Shown: positions 21,650-34,186 of the stretch, in pieces | How positions within the stretch are numbered: position 1 is the first letter of the stretch | Layout: each line of letters begins with the position of its first letter | From: Triglochin maritima | Lineage: Eukaryota > Streptophyta > Magnoliopsida > Alismatales > Juncaginaceae | DNA length: 64,000 nucleotides | Assembly (NCBI GenBank): GCA_963682175.1 | Contig: OY821791.1 | Coordinates: forward strand, 30,502,326 to 30,566,325 | Direction of reading: 5' to 3' | Notes under the pieces: generated by a model | The model's database searches: none | The model's input: only the letters and a program-made list of their open reading frames with translations | Told to the model about the DNA's origin: nothing | Made by a program: the position numbers and the translations under genes

Positions 21650-24240
21650 GTGTATTAAGCACGGTATTTAGTTGAACACGTGGACTGTGCAAGATGATAG
21701 GGTATGTAGCTTGCTGGAGCTTGATGGGTTTGATACAGTTTCCCATTCGCCTTGACTGCAACTTGATTGGAATCTGATCCATGTTATGGTTGAGAGGTGA
21801 AGGCCGGAGCCTTACACTTTCTATTTCATACATGGGGAGATGACGATCACACCACAAGATGTAACTATTCTCAGTGGTCTTTGAATTGATGGCCTAGTTG
21901 TGTTCGCGACCTTAAATCATGATTGGTCTGAGGTTTGCATGAACTTGTTGGGTGCTGACCAAGAGGAGGTGACGATTGTAGTGAAAGGAGGATACATGAT
22001 GTTGCAGTGGTTGCGGCAAAATTACCATGTCATGTCAGCAGATGCAACAAATGAGGAAGTGTTGCAGCACACTAGAGCCTTCATTTTGTTATAGTTAGGT
22101 TCTGTGATAGTGGGAGATAAGAGTAAAAATAAAATCCACCTTAGATACTTACTTCTGCTGGAAGATCTCGTCGAATGTAGAAACTATAGTTGGGGACATA
22201 CGTCTTTAGTTGTTCTGTACAACAATTTGGATTAAGCATGTTTGAAAAATGGGAAACAAGTAGCTGGTTTCCTGAGTTTATTACGGATTTGGGGTTGGAA
22301 TCATCTTTACGTCGGGCGGCCATCAAAAAAGTCCAGCTCTGTAACCTCCAGAACATCTTTTGCGTCCTTTAGGTTCACGTTGGAGGACTCCTATATCAGG
22401 CTGAACAATTTGAAGACGTCTTAGGTGGAATTTTACAGAAATGAGTTGGACGTGTTAGGAACGATGATCCTCTAATCTTAAACTAAATGCGGAATTAAAA
22501 CAAATTAAGATGGATTAAGTGAAGAACAAGCAAACCACAATTGGACACCGGAATTAGAGTAGTTTGGCACCGCACCTAGATCTAGTCCTCCTCTCAAGCC
22601 CGACTCAATCCTCAAGCCCCGCTTATGGCTCAAATATCTTATCTCCATTCTGGGCCGAGATCAAGACCTTGTACAAAACGAGCCTCGCAAACTACCTCGC
22701 TTCGCTCGTGTCTATTCTCACAACCTGAGAGGGAGCTTCCTCGAAGCTTTACAACTTGGTGATTCTTGGATGTGAAATGGAATCACAATCTAAACACTCT
22801 AACTTGAGAACACTTGGATATCGATATGGAATTGATATGCAAGTGGTGAAAATGAAGTTGTGAGTGTGTTTTAGCTTTGAAGATTTCGGATTTGAGAACA
22901 TGAGTATGAATCAATAGAGGGTGTAAATTTCTAGTTTGTGTCTCTTAAATTAGACTTATATAGGCTTCAAATCTAGAAGAGCCATTGGTGAGTTGATGAA
23001 GTCTTCAACCAATGAGAAGCAAGAATTTGCTTAAAGCTTGGGCAGAAATCTAGCTTGGTTCGATCGACCATTTGACGAACGATTGTCCGAACGAAGATGG
23101 TTTGGAACACCAAAATCGGTTTGGTAAGCCGATCACCAGTAACTTTTTCTGATTTCAACCAAATAAAGTTTGGTTCACCATTTCAAGGTGGACAGTAAGG
23201 ATCGTTGGGCTCTATCTAAACGAGTTCGGTAGCCTATTGGTTATTCAGTTGACCGAAGTTAGCATGAATTTTACGCTGACAATTAAGACTCAAATGTTTG
23301 TTGAAGCTAACGGTTATTTGCAATGAGTAGAGAGTCGTTGTGTATCAAAGTCCAAGAAGAAATTGATTGACCGATAGGTGATTGGTCGTCCGAAAATGGA
23401 CAAGTCAATTAGGCTTTGAGGTACAATTGAAATGCGACCATTGGAGCAAAGTCAAAAAAGATGTCTAAGGAATTCGGTCAACTGGATAAGGTTCGATCGT
23501 CCGATTGGACAATTCCAAAGAGTGACCTAATGTCTACTGATGGGAAGGTTTCAGTTATCCCTTAGTGTTTTGGTTGATCGAAATTGGTTGAGACATAATC
23601 CTAGTGCTCAAGTTTACATTTAATCTTATAGACTCAATAAATATAAAATTACAAGTCTCGGTCCAAAGCTTTGTTACAATCTTGAGTTTTTGTCCCAATG
23701 CTCATTGTTTTGATATCTTGATCAACATATTAAGATGAAGCAAGTATACAAATATATATATTCAATGCATGAATCATGCTTGCCAACTTTGATTGATCAG
23801 GTTGATTGATTAAGATTTGTTTGATTAATCATCAAAATCAATACAGATTAAGGCCTAAAAGCTAACAACACGTTCCAGAAGAAGAAAACATTTGGTGGAC
23901 CCCTTACCAGTATGTAGATTTATTGGCCTTACCAGCTGCTTGTAGACAATAACAAGATATATGGATGACGAGAACATGGTTGATTTGTTTTGGAGTAGCT
24001 CCTATGCACGTGTTGGACAAGGTCATGCGTCAGTTTGACTTGCAGCAACATATTCTAGATTTAATGGAGATTCATAAGATGAAGAAGGCTCAAGGGAAGC
24101 CTAAAAATAAATTGATTACAAGAACAACAATTATACATTCAAGCTTGGTCATTTACCATCAGAAGACCCAGTTACTTGTAGACGTATTCATATGGAGTGG
24201 TATTGGAAAATTATCATTTGATGGTTGACGAGAAGAGTTG
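21650..24240 (+). pseudogene. Plant mobile domain (PMD/MAIN-like) pseudogene, split by a solo LTR
   Basis: Plus-strand homology to the PMD family (PF10536) appears as ERWRPEPYTFYFIHGEMTIT preceded by LIHVMV, and TPQDVTILSGL (21770-21890). Then come DWSEVCMNLLG and ATNEEVLQHTRAFILL (21900-22094), KIHLRYLLLLEDLVECRNYSW (frame-shifted, about 22130-22190) and LRIWGWNHLYVGRP (22242-22330). The solo LTR at 22453-23867 interrupts. Beyond it the reading resumes with WWTPYQYVDLLALPA and CFGVAPMHVLDKVMRQFDL (23890-24050) and HKMKKAQGKPKNK. PMD proteins occur both as host genes (MAIN/MAIL) and inside transposons. Multiple stops rule out function. The two halves join in the normal family order. Confidence 0.78.
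22453..23867 (-). mobile_element. Solo LTR, diverged relative of the gag-only element's LTR
   Basis: The sequence starts TGTTAGGAACGATGATC and ends GGCCTAAAAGCTAACA. Along its length it follows the plan of the 1499-bp LTR at 1199-2697: a GCGGAATTAAAACAAA block, GTTTGGCACCGCACC, a TTATATAGG TATA context, then a region of GGTCGACC-like words, then GATTAAGGCCTAAAAGC. No internal region or second LTR follows, so it is a solo LTR of about 1.4 kb. The 5-bp flanks (GGACG and ACACG) match at only three positions, consistent with age. It lies within the PMD pseudogene. All palindromes are decayed. Confidence 0.75.
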
Positions 24241-24516
24241 AAGTTGAAGAACTATTGATATATAGGCCTTTAATTGCTAGGGATCAATAATTGGCAATAA
24301 AATTAGTTTCTATGAACCCGCACAAGCATGTTGGACATGTCTGAACCTAATAGCTACGAGATTGATTACTTTCTGCACTAAATATATTATGACTATGCCT
24401 TGTCACACAAAGTTGTGCAGCCAAGTGTTGTTAGCTTGTGACTTCATCATTGACCTTTTTAGGATAGACCAATATCATAGTCTCCCCTTCATCTCTTCTG
24501 CTCACAAAATATTTAT
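24241..24516. other. No recognisable feature
   Basis: AT-rich spacer between the PMD remnant and the MuDR remnant. Confidence 0.35.
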
Positions 24517-25500
24517 TCATATGCAAGTAAGTACCATGATTAGATGACAAAGTGGTAAGCTACGTACATGCTTTAACACATTGTTATTGCTTTCTGATAA
24601 GTTTGTTGTTATTATACAAAAATGTTGGTCGTAATCATGTCTTAGTGCACAAAACAAAATGTTCTCTTGTTCTTTAATCAACATGGACGCGTAAGGGTGA
24701 TTAACCTTGATATCATTCATATGTTCTTCAAATGTTTTCTTATCAGGAGCGATACCAACATGCCAAAATTTAATTTGCAATTACACATTCTTGCATCGAA
24801 CATGTCTTGTCATATTTGCACTCATGTGTCTTAACTAAACCTGTGAACGTAACCTCATTCTGGGGGAAACAATGTCTTCACGATATTTGTAAGGCCCAGA
24901 AATCAGTCACTGATGATAAACAATCCATCTCTTACGCATACTCTCTACTTGACAAAATACTTAAGAACCAGTGCCATGAGGTTCCAGATTCTTTCTCAAT
25001 GACTGCAAATGCCAAAAGAAACAAACTAGAGTTAATGTCGGTACTCATTGCAACCAAAAGAGTACCCTGAATTTGCCAAACAAATGAGCCTCATCAATAC
25101 TCAACACAGGTGTACAATACTTGAAACCTTTAATGGATGCCCAAAAGATCAGAATATTCTTTGAAACTGCTAAATATTTTGTTTCATCCTCTTCGTCTGA
25201 GTCTCGACTATTATGTCCAGGTTGGTGGTGCAAATATTAGACATGAAGCATCTTAACTTACGATAATATGCCTTATTCACTCCGTAAACATTTTCTAGTG
25301 CTTTCTTCCAAGCGTACAAAGTTTTATCGTACTTGATGTTTATGAAGTAATGGGTCTTCACTAGCACTTGAATTTCTGCAGGAGTGACAATGATGTTTGT
25401 TCGAATGATAGCAAGAATCATGTTAGAAATTAAATTAGAATCACATTGCAAATGGTCATGCAAAAAGCCCTTGTTTCTACAATTGTGTTCAGACCTTATC
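24517..25500 (-). pseudogene. MuDR/Mutator-type transposase fragment
   Basis: On the minus strand, in order: MuDR N-terminal region (YDKTLYAWKKALENVYG, 25463-25170); catalytic core start (IKGFKYCTPVLSIDEAHLFG, 25233-25045) with the first acidic residue in SIDEAHL; LAFAVIEKESGTSWHWFLSI in another frame (about 25010-24950); and the C-terminal part with WHVGIAPDKKTFEEHMNDI and NLSESNNNVLKHVR (24780-24517). The order is normal for a MULE transposase, but stops and frame changes are frequent. The terminal inverted repeats were not identified. AT-rich 25500-26318 probably belongs to the same element. Confidence 0.82.
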
Positions 25501-26318
25501 TCTTAACTTGAAAACATTCTTTGCTTTCATTGTAGGAGGCATGTATCCTTCAATCACACTCTTTCTTCAAACAATAAGGTGTAAATAACTTTTTTCCAGA
25601 CACTAACACTTTGAATTATATGTTTTTTCACAAATATCATTCCTTCAATTGACGCAACAAATCTTCTTTTGTGGCGAAAGTTCTATGCAACCAATAACTT
25701 TGTCCATTATTCAACTCAAAAAGAATTCTTGCAGGATAAAAAACACATTCAACATGAATTGAATTAAACCAATAACAAATTCAAATGTTAACAAGACTAC
25801 ACTCATCTAAGATCACATTATTTCTCAAACAACAAGATAATCTTCTCCAAATTAAACCCAGCCAAACCCTAACTCTCAACATTAAGCGCTCCTTGCCTCT
25901 CACTTCTCGTCATCATCTTCCCAGTTGAAATCGATCTTATTCTTGTCTTGAAGTCACCGTCGTCGAAACCATCGTCCAACTCAACGTCAAAATTGAGCTA
26001 CTCCTCGTCGTGGTCGTTCCTGAACAAGAGGCCATCAAATTTGGAGGGAGTGAATGGTGTTTGGCCATCTGATTTGGGATCATGAGTTAGAAGACCTGAC
26101 CACAAACACAAGTCGATCATCAATGCCAAACTTAAGATAAACAGAAAAAATAAAACAAATTGTAACTTTTATACCAAAGCAAATCTAACCGAACACTTTG
26201 CAAATAAAAAACCCAACCATCACATGACAAAACAATAGATCAAACTATTCCAGGTGCATGTCAAGACATAATGGATCATTCCGCCGGTGTAGGCATGAAG
26301 AGTAACAGAGCAAGTAAT
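25501..26318. other. No gene recognised; upstream flank of the MuDR remnant
   Basis: AT-rich with one more GC-rich block (25890-26060) that may be decayed coding sequence. Nothing specific was recognised. Confidence 0.35.
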
Positions 26319-26464
26319 TTATCCAAACCCAATCCAACAACAACAACAACAACAAAGCCTCTTATCCCAAACTAGTTGGGGTAGGCTAGAAATGAAACTC
26401 TAAGGAGTCACGGTTCAGGCACGTGAATCGCCTTCTTCCACGCGTTTCTATCCAATGCAAATTC

Positions 26465-28331
26465 TCATGGAACATTCCAATCTTTTAAATCTGTTTTGAC
26501 CGCTTCCTCCCAAGTCAATCGTGGTCTGCATCTTCCCCTTTCTATGTCTTCGATCTGATCCAATACCCCTCTTCTTATAGATGCCTCCATAGGTCTTCTT
26601 TGTACATGTCCATACCATCTCAGTCTTTGTTGGATAACTTTCTCTTCCATTGGAGCAACTCCACCTCTGTCACGAATGTCTTCATTTCTAATCCGATCCA
26701 TTCGCATATGGTCACACATCCACCTCAACATCCTCATTTCAGATACACTCATCTTTTGTATATGTTGTCTTTTAGTGGCCCAACATTCCGCACCATATAG
26801 CATTACAGGTCTTATTGCGGTTCTATGAAACTTTCCTTTTAACTTAAGTGGAATTTTCTTGTCACATAAGACACCTGAGGCTTGTCGCCATTTCAACCAT
26901 CCTACTCTAATCCTATGATTAACATCTTCATCGATCTCCCCATCTTTTTGAAGTATTGATCCAAGATATCTAAAAATATCTTTTCTACGCACCACTTGCC
27001 CATCTAAAATAATCTCCTCTTCCTTGGTATTAACGGTACTGAAACAATATTTCATATATTTAGTTTTAGATCTACTTAGTTTAAAACTTTTTGTTTCTAA
27101 AGTATTTCTCTACAACTCTAGTTTTCTCTCCACACCTACCCTACTCTCGTCAATTAATACTACATCATCCGCAAAAAGCATACACCATGGAACCTCACAT
27201 TGTAAGTCTTTTGTCACCTCGTCCATTACTAAAGCAAATAGATATGGACTGAAAGCTGAACTCTGATGAAGTCCAATCTTAATCGGAAAAGCTTTAGTCA
27301 CACCATCACAAATTCTGATGCCAGTTTCAACTCCTTCATACATATCTTTAATTAAATTCACATATTTTGTTGATACTTTCTTTTTCTCAAGGGTCCACCA
27401 CATAACATTTCTTGGAACTCTATCATATGCCTTTTCTAAATCAATAAAAACCATATGTAGATCTTTCTTTTGTTCTCTATACCTCTCCATAAGTTGTCTA
27501 ATAAGAAATATGACATCTATCGTTGACCTTCCAGGCATGAAACCAAATTGATTATCTCTAACACATGTCTCTTTCCTTAGACGGGTTTCAATTACTCTTT
27601 CCCACAATATCATAGTATGACACATGAGTTTGATACCTCTATAGTTAGTGCAACTTTGAATATCCCCTTTATTCTTGTAAATTGGCACTAAAATACTTCT
27701 TCTCCACTCATTTGGTATTTTATTTTTCTCAAAGATACTACTAAACAATTTAGTTAACCACGTTACTGCTTTATCCCCCAAACATTTCCACACCTCAATC
27801 GAAACTCGTCTGGTCCTAAAGTCTTACCAACTTTCATCCTTTTTAAGGCTTCCTTAACCTCAACTTCTCTTTCCTCCGTACAAATCGTCTATTAGATTCC
27901 TCAATTGTATCATCAACTTCAAAAGTGTCGCTATCATTTTCTCCATTAAACAACTTATCAAAATATTCTCTTCACCTTTCCTTGATATCCTCCGCATTAA
28001 CTAAAAGGTTATTATTATCATCTTTAATGCATTTAACTTGATTAAGATCTCTAGTTTTCTTCTCTCTTATTTTAGCCAACTTATATATTCCAACCTCTCC
28101 CTCCTTTGATCCCAACTTTTGGTATAAATTCTCATAAACAACCCCTCTAGCCTCTCTTACTGCTTTCTTAGCTTTTTTATTAGCCAACTTATACTCCTCT
28201 AAGTTAGTTTCATTTTTATCTTTAAACCACATCTTATAACATTCTTTCTTAGTTTTAATTGCTTGTTGTACATCATCATTCCACCACCACGTGTCTCTCG
28301 AATTTAGTCTACCTCCTCTACTCTCCCCCAC
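26465..28331 (-). pseudogene. LINE reverse transcriptase, frameshifted
   Basis: Three open segments cover one reverse transcriptase: 28331-27972 (linker, lysine-rich); 27793-27110 (fingers and palm, with [62 protein letters not shown] and the catalytic [10 protein letters not shown]); and 27055-26465 (thumb and C-terminus, with FRYLGSILQKDGEIDEDVNH, AECWATKRQH and LRWYGHVQRR). The FADD catalytic box is intact. The usual GLHQGSALSPYLF reads [13 protein letters not shown] here. Frame breaks near 27970, 27830 and 27080 prevent one protein. The clade assignment (RTE) rests on these motifs. Confidence 0.9.
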
Positions 28332-29394
28332 AAACTTCTTTAGCCACTCGACGAATGTAAGATGACATACTCTCCCATATACTATTAGTGTCTCCTACAA
28401 CATCCCAAGGTCTCTCTGCCATAAGTCTATCCTTAAATCTCATACATTTTTCTCCTTTAAGATTCCACCACTTAATCTTCACATCTTCATTACACTTATT
28501 CCGTACTACACCAATACGAAAGAGAAAGTTCGCTACTACCAACTTATGTTGAGTCACCACACACTCTCCAGGTATTACCTTGCAATCTATACAAGATCCT
28601 CGATCATCTTTTCGAGTAAGCACAAAATCAATTTGACTTCGATGTTGACCACTACAAAATGTGACGAAATGAGATTCTCTTTTCCTTAAGAAAGTATTTG
28701 CTACCATGATGTCATATGCTATAGCGAAATTCAGAAAATCTTCTCCTTCTTTATTCCTAACGCCAAACCCAAACCCTCCATGGATACGTTCAAACCCTTC
28801 GCTATCTTTACCAACATGACCGTTAAAATCTCCTCCAATACAACGTTTCTGACTACTAGGAATCCCTCTCACCATAATGTCAAGGTCCTCCCAAAATTGT
28901 TTCTTCACTGTTTCGCTCAAACCTACTTGTAGGGCATAGGCACTAATAACATTCAAAATCAGTTTTCCGATAACTAACTTAATCAAAATTATTCGATCAT
29001 CTTGTCTTTTAACCTCTACCACCTCATCTCTTAGGCTCTTATGTACTAAGATTCCTACTCCATTTTTATTTCTATCTTTTCCACTACAGCATAACTTTAA
29101 CCCTGTATTTTCAACTTCTTTAGCTTTTTCACCTACCCATTTGGTTTCCCGAACACAAAGAATATTGACTTTTCTCTTGTTGATCACATCCACTAACTCT
29201 CTCAACTTCCCTGTTAAAGATCCAACATTCCAACTACCTATGCGTATCCTACTATCCTGAACTAGCTTCCTTACCCCTCGCACCTGTTGAGTAAAGTATG
29301 AGGACCCTAACTTCTTGTGCACTACATCTGGACGCTGATGCAGTGTGCCACTAAGGTGGTGGCATCCCTCGACTAGCTTCCTTATTGCTCGCAC
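28318..29394 (-). CDS. LINE apurinic-type endonuclease domain (358 residues, still open)
   Basis: The frame is open over the whole endonuclease: RIGSWNVGSLTGKLRELVDV near residue 51, VRETKWVG with the catalytic glutamate, GDFNGHVGKDSEGF, SQIDFVLTRKDDRG and TQHKLVV with the terminal histidine. These are the conserved boxes of APE-type LINE endonucleases, which nick the target to start reverse transcription. The frame stops just before the linker to reverse transcriptase, so the protein is cut off from RT. Compared with usual plant RTE sequences a few box residues are changed (YALQVG for the usual YAPQVG). Listed as CDS because the frame is intact, although the parent element is dead. Confidence 0.8.
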   Translation of the reverse strand: MRAIRKLVEGCHHLSGTLHQRPDVVHKKLGSSYFTQQVRGVRKLVQDSRIRIGSWNVGSLTGKLRELVDVINKRKVNILCVRETKWVGEKAKEVENTGLKLCCSGKDRNKNGVGILVHKSLRDEVVEVKRQDDRIILIKLVIGKLILNVISAYALQVGLSETVKKQFWEDLDIMVRGIPSSQKRCIGGDFNGHVGKDSEGFERIHGGFGFGVRNKEGEDFLNFAIAYDIMVANTFLRKRESHFVTFCSGQHRSQIDFVLTRKDDRGSCIDCKVIPGECVVTQHKLVVANFLFRIGVVRNKCNEDVKIKWWNLKGEKCMRFKDRLMAERPWDVVGDTNSIWESMSSYIRRVAKEVCGGE

Positions 29395-29482
29395 CCGTCG
29401 AGAATGATGCGTAGACCCTTGCTCACTTTAAATCACTACATCCAGGGCCCGATGTAGCGCGTCATTAAGAGGGTGACGCCCC
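29265..29482. repeat. Two-copy imperfect tandem repeat (about 110 bp) in LINE 5' region
   Basis: The stretch ACTAGCTTCCTTA...CTCGCACC followed by a GTGCC-ACTAAGGTGGTGGC-like block is repeated once with about 20% change. It covers the N-terminal coding part and the 5' untranslated region of the LINE. Confidence 0.6.
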
Positions 29483-29639
29483 AAACACGATTCTCTTTTA
29501 AGTTTCATTTCCATGGGAGTAGCTACGGTTTTACGCTGGCTCGCAACACCTATCGCAACCCTCCTCCTTTATCCTGGCTTGGGACAGGCTATGTACACGT
29601 ACATAGGCGGAGTTATCCAAACCCAATCCAAATGTATTA

Positions 29640-30070
29640 AAAGACACAATTTTAAATGACAATCCAGGTGAAGAAGAAAAATAGAAAGGGAAAAAAACTA
29701 GGGTTTAAGGTCCAATTGCAATGAAAAACAACAATATTTGATCACGCTAACCCAACATCAAAAAAAGAAAAGGAAAATTAAAAACTAACTTAAATATCCG
29801 AACAACCGTAAAAATTCCATCTTTTCATCTACCCAACAACCCAAAGCAAAAACCACGGTAACCCAAAACCTCAATTTCCAAAATGAAATACGGAAGAAAA
29901 AACCAAGAGAGAGAAAAACTAATGTTTAAGAGGTTCGATCAAAGCAAAAAACAACAAAATACCCGTCAAAATCCCATCTTTTCACTAACCCAAAACGCCA
30001 AACCCAGAACCACACCAACTGACCCGCAATCTCAAATCCCAAAACGAAATCCCCAAAACTTGCCATGGAG
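29640..30070. repeat. Imperfect duplication in AC-rich sequence
   Basis: Two related blocks (about 29800-29930 and 29950-30070) share CCATCTTTTCA, ACCCAA, CTCAA-TCC-AAA and AAATCC/AAATAC words. No coding assignment. Confidence 0.45.
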
Positions 30071-30361
30071 GAATATTTGAGCCATCGGGATATTGGTTTG
30101 GTGGTGGACAAGTGCTTGATTTGATTATTGTCAAAAGTTGTCAATGAGTATAGTGCTAAATGCAATAGTTTGTTGAACATAACTTGTGCTGGAAAAAATA
30201 GCTAGTCAAAAGATTATCATTGATTCTCTTAATTGAGTGATGATATTAGTGAGCCCCTTGATAAAGTAAAATTATAATGTGCACAATGTAGCTTGAGTTA
30301 AGTTGCATAGTTATAATTAGATTAAGGAGATCAAGAAATGAATATAATACAAAGGGGACAC

Positions 30362-31090
30362 TGATGAGAATTAAATTTATACCGCAAGTGCACGACGTCA
30401 ATGAAGACGTGGCAAGTACGGGTCGAACACAAGGAGGGAGAGATCTTGTTATTTGTGTGATTTTCGATTAAGGGAAAGAAGGAGAGAAGAATAAGTTTGG
30501 TTTTGAGATTTTTGGTTTTTAATTATCTAAAGCAAGAAACATGAACAAATTAAACTAAAACAAGAACAAAGATGGTGAATTCCGTTGGGTGGAGGTTTAG
30601 ATATCGGGTTTAGATTAGAGAATTCTGAAACTTATAATAAATCACATTAGTTATAAAGCATTACATGATAAATGATTTAACATAAACTCAAGTAATCAAA
30701 ACATACTAATACGAAATTAAAATAATAACATCTTCTCTTCTCATCACCCTAAATCCGTCACCCCCACCCTTTGGAAAGAGTTAGAAACTCATAGATGGAG
30801 GGAGGGAGAAGGGGCCCTAGAGAAACTACAAAAGAAAACTAAAAACAAGAATTAAAAGAACAGAATTTTATTACTAAAATATGGTACAAAAACTAAAAGC
30901 TAAAAATAAGAACATAAACTAAGAACATCCTCTACACAACGTTTCGGGGCTATTTATAGCCGATACAAGGGACCTAGGTATAAAATAGGAAAGTACACGT
31001 GGCGAGACACGACTGGACAAAATCCGGAGCCACGGATCGACAAGGGGGCGGCGGAATCGCCGCATGTGCCTTGTGTTGTGCGGCGGAAAC
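30362..31090 (-). repeat. 3' LTR, portion shared with the 5' LTR
   Basis: These 729 bp match 35632-36360. The polypurine-like tract lies only at 31592-31606, so the complete LTR may extend to about 31590 (about 1.23 kb). The extra 500 bp (31091-31590) then has no counterpart in the right LTR. Confidence 0.8.
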
Positions 31091-31949
31091 GCCGCAATAT
31101 ATTCTCTGATTTGATCCGGATTTTTCCTGTGTGTTTATGGTATGATTTCAAAGTCCTTTGCGCGTCTGGATGATTTCTTTCCTTTCTTTTGAGCTCCGAA
31201 TTAATTCCTTTATATATTTGGAGATCCAAATTGATTTTTCTTTAAAACTTCTCCAAAATAATATTTTGATGCTTTATTTACATCCGGGTTCTCGGCTTTT
31301 TGCAATTAAGTCCCTGGCTACTTTTGTGCTTAACTCCTTGGTCTTTTTGTAATTAGGTCATTGAATGCTTTTGTGCTTGGATGAACTTCCATTTGAATCC
31401 CGATAATCTTGAACTTGGTCTTTATAACAGAAATGAGTCTCTTGCACACATTTATGCTCGGGATATGGGTAATTTGCATTCAGGTCCCTGTATTATGTAA
31501 ATAAGACTAAACACATACCTTAGTAGCATTTATTGATATAAAAATAATCTAAATGAAAGACATATGATGCAAAGTATGCAATGCATGAAATACCCCCACA
31601 CCTAGATTTTGCTAGTCCCTAGCAAAACACAATATAAGAGAAAATGAAAATAGGGAAATCCTAACTCACTTTCGTAGGAATCACGGTTGCACTTAGCATG
31701 TGCAACAAGCCTTTAAACCCCCAAGTTTCCTTAGAGGACGAGTTTTGTCTCGTGAGGGTTTTCAGTTGACACACCCACAAAGTCTTAATTCAACATTCCA
31801 TTAATAACTCTCAATATCCCCACCTCAACCTTATACAGCTCACTGAGAATTCTTGCATGCTCATTATATAAATCTAACTCATAACAATTCTGACTTGGTC
31901 TTTGTTCCTCCAACATTCACACCACTAACCCTTCTACACATGTTATCAC

Positions 31950-34186
31950 TTAAATTATTTTGCACGCCTCCTCTGGTGGTGAAGTATCATTCGGATCAAC
32001 CATGGCATGGATCATTCTTTTAGCTTTGGGCCTTGAGTATTTTTTTCTTTTCTTTTTCAGTGATTCAACACATTTGCTTTTTCTGACACTTTTACCGTTT
32101 TTGCATTCGTGTAGCGAGTTTGGTCGATAATCCCGAGCTGGCAGACTCAAGTTACCGGGTTTTAAGATACCCCTACGGACCAGTGACTCGAAGGCTTGGG
32201 CTTTTGTAATCATTTTGCAAGATGTGTTTTCCTCACTTTTATTCCCCTTTTATTTTCCTCAAGGCTTAATTGCTATCAGAAGTCCACACTTCCCGGTATA
32301 TTTTCCTCAACCTTTGCTTTTTATCAACCACTTCAAAGATTTGATTCATCCAATTTAAGTGCATACATGTCTTAAAGGGTAATGGGTTATTTCTTTGGAA
32401 CTTAGATTTATGTCATAACTTCTACAAGCAGAACTATATAATAAGGAACAAAAACTCAATGCAATTTGTACTCGGGTTTTGGCAGTTCAATCTTAAGCTA
32501 TGTCCTGGAACATTGAATTTTTATTTTATTTTTTATTTTATTTTTTAAAACAGAATATATAGATAGACAAACACCCCCCACACCTAAATCATGCAATGTC
32601 CTCAATGAATGTGAGCAAGATACTACATGGATTTATGCATGAAAAAGGAAAAGATCTCACCAACGTGAAGTACAAAGGACAGTTCATGGCTATGTTGATG
32701 GACAAAACCCGAATTCCCTCAAAACATGTGAGATGCTAAAGAAGGGAGTCAAATACAGGAAACAAATGAGGCTCAAATAATAAAGGGTTGAAGCCTACAC
32801 AAACAATGCTCACTGAAGGAGTTTTTTTTGAAATATATATACTATGTACAAACATAAGTTTCCATCTTCATTTGTCAAAAGACCTCAAAAGGGAACATGA
32901 CACCATGCGGGGCCAGAATATTCATGCGTGGCCCCCTTTCACAAAGAGCACAAGAAGAAATGAGAGGTTCATGAATTGGACGCAAAGGCGTCTCATACAA
33001 AGGATCAAACTGAAAGAGCTTGAACCTCTCCAGAGTTTGGGAAATAGGGGGCAACGGAAGAAGAGTTTCTCCCGTTGCGGTGCTGAAGTTATGATCGTCA
33101 ATCCAAACTCTCCAACCAACTGGCTGGTGCGTCGGAGCGAGGTCAGGAGCCTCGTTAGGCAAGTCTTACTCATCAGGCGAACATAAAATGGGTCTCATAC
33201 CTAAGGTATCCTCCAAGGAACTCCTAATACCCTCATGAGCAATGTGGTCGTTTGATGTTCCATCATTTCCAAGATGGTCAGGAACATTAGTGAGAGGCAA
33301 ACTCTCATCAGGTTGTTTGAAATTGAGGGTGTTAGGGAGCTCTTGCTCCACCGGAGGTGAGTCCTTAAGAGGCACAACATGAAGATCATGTGGCTCAAGG
33401 GCCACGGGGCAAGAAGATAAGGCAGTATAATGGGCCGACTCATGATGAAATTGGTCAATTTTATTCTCAATGTGTATCGAATCCTCCACTAAGTGATCGT
33501 GAATTGAAACCCCAAGTCCTTCAGACTGACTAGGAGTTTGGCTTTGAAAGATTGTGCTTTGAATTTGTGGATGTGGTGGTGGTTCGATATCAAAAGGTGA
33601 ATCCTCATGTTGACACGAAAAGTTACTCTCTTCACGTAATTGCTGCGACATTTGACTCAATTGCAGTACCATATTTTGTACGGACTGTTGAGTGGATTCC
33701 ATGAACGTAAGGAAAGTTTGTTCCAGGGAATCAGGTATGCGGTCAACTATGAGGTTCAAGTCAGAGCTTGGGAAATTTTGGGGTTGGATGTTGATGGGCT
33801 GAGAATGAGTCCAATGATTTGGAGTGGGGTGTTGGTAGAGTTCTGGGTAGTCGGGAGGAGGATACTGGGTGAAAATGAAGTATAAGAATTTGAATAAGAA
33901 TTGTCTCTCCACTAATCCATCACTCTCGGGTTGTACGCGGATGCGTAATAGTCGTATTGAGCATTTTGGGAAAATGTGTGCTCATACTCAGGCTCAGGGG
34001 AACATAAGGACATTCCCTGATAACATGACCATTCAACCCACAACAGTCGCACGGTACGGCCACTGGAGCAACCGGTGCACTCATGTTGTCTGTCCTACGC
34101 ATGAAGGAGGCAAAAGCTTGTTGTAATGTCTCAGTTTGTTGTCCGACATAATTAGATTGTGGTCTAGCAGTCGGTGCCTCTCTCAT
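31950..34186 (-). pseudogene. Degenerate gag-like coding remnant of the non-autonomous Gypsy element
   Basis: Minus-strand open pieces run 34186-33920, 33912-33166, 33162-32875 and 32213-31950. The first has a CCHC zinc knuckle (CDCCGLNGHVIREC, C-X2-C-X4-H-X4-C), the mark of a nucleocapsid. The second is a 248-residue, Pro/Gln/His-rich low-complexity segment. The third contains PLRPIHEPLISSC, and the last is Lys-rich. No protease, reverse transcriptase, RNase H or integrase motif was seen. In autonomous relatives the zinc knuckle would be followed by pol; here it is followed by non-enzymatic sequence. It is uncertain whether the later frames belong to the same protein. Confidence 0.6.

Larger units (their letters stand above)
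26319..29631 (-). mobile_element. RTE-type non-LTR retrotransposon (LINE) with target duplications
   Basis: The element lies between two copies of the 19-bp direct repeat TTATCCAAACCCAATCCAA (26319-26337 and 29613-29631). Read on the minus strand it begins at 29612, encodes an endonuclease then a reverse transcriptase, and ends in a (TTG)n tail near 26350. This short trinucleotide tail, in place of poly(A), and the one-piece EN-RT order are typical of plant RTE-clade LINEs. The total body is about 3.27 kb, so it appears full length, but the frames are broken. Confidence 0.92.
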
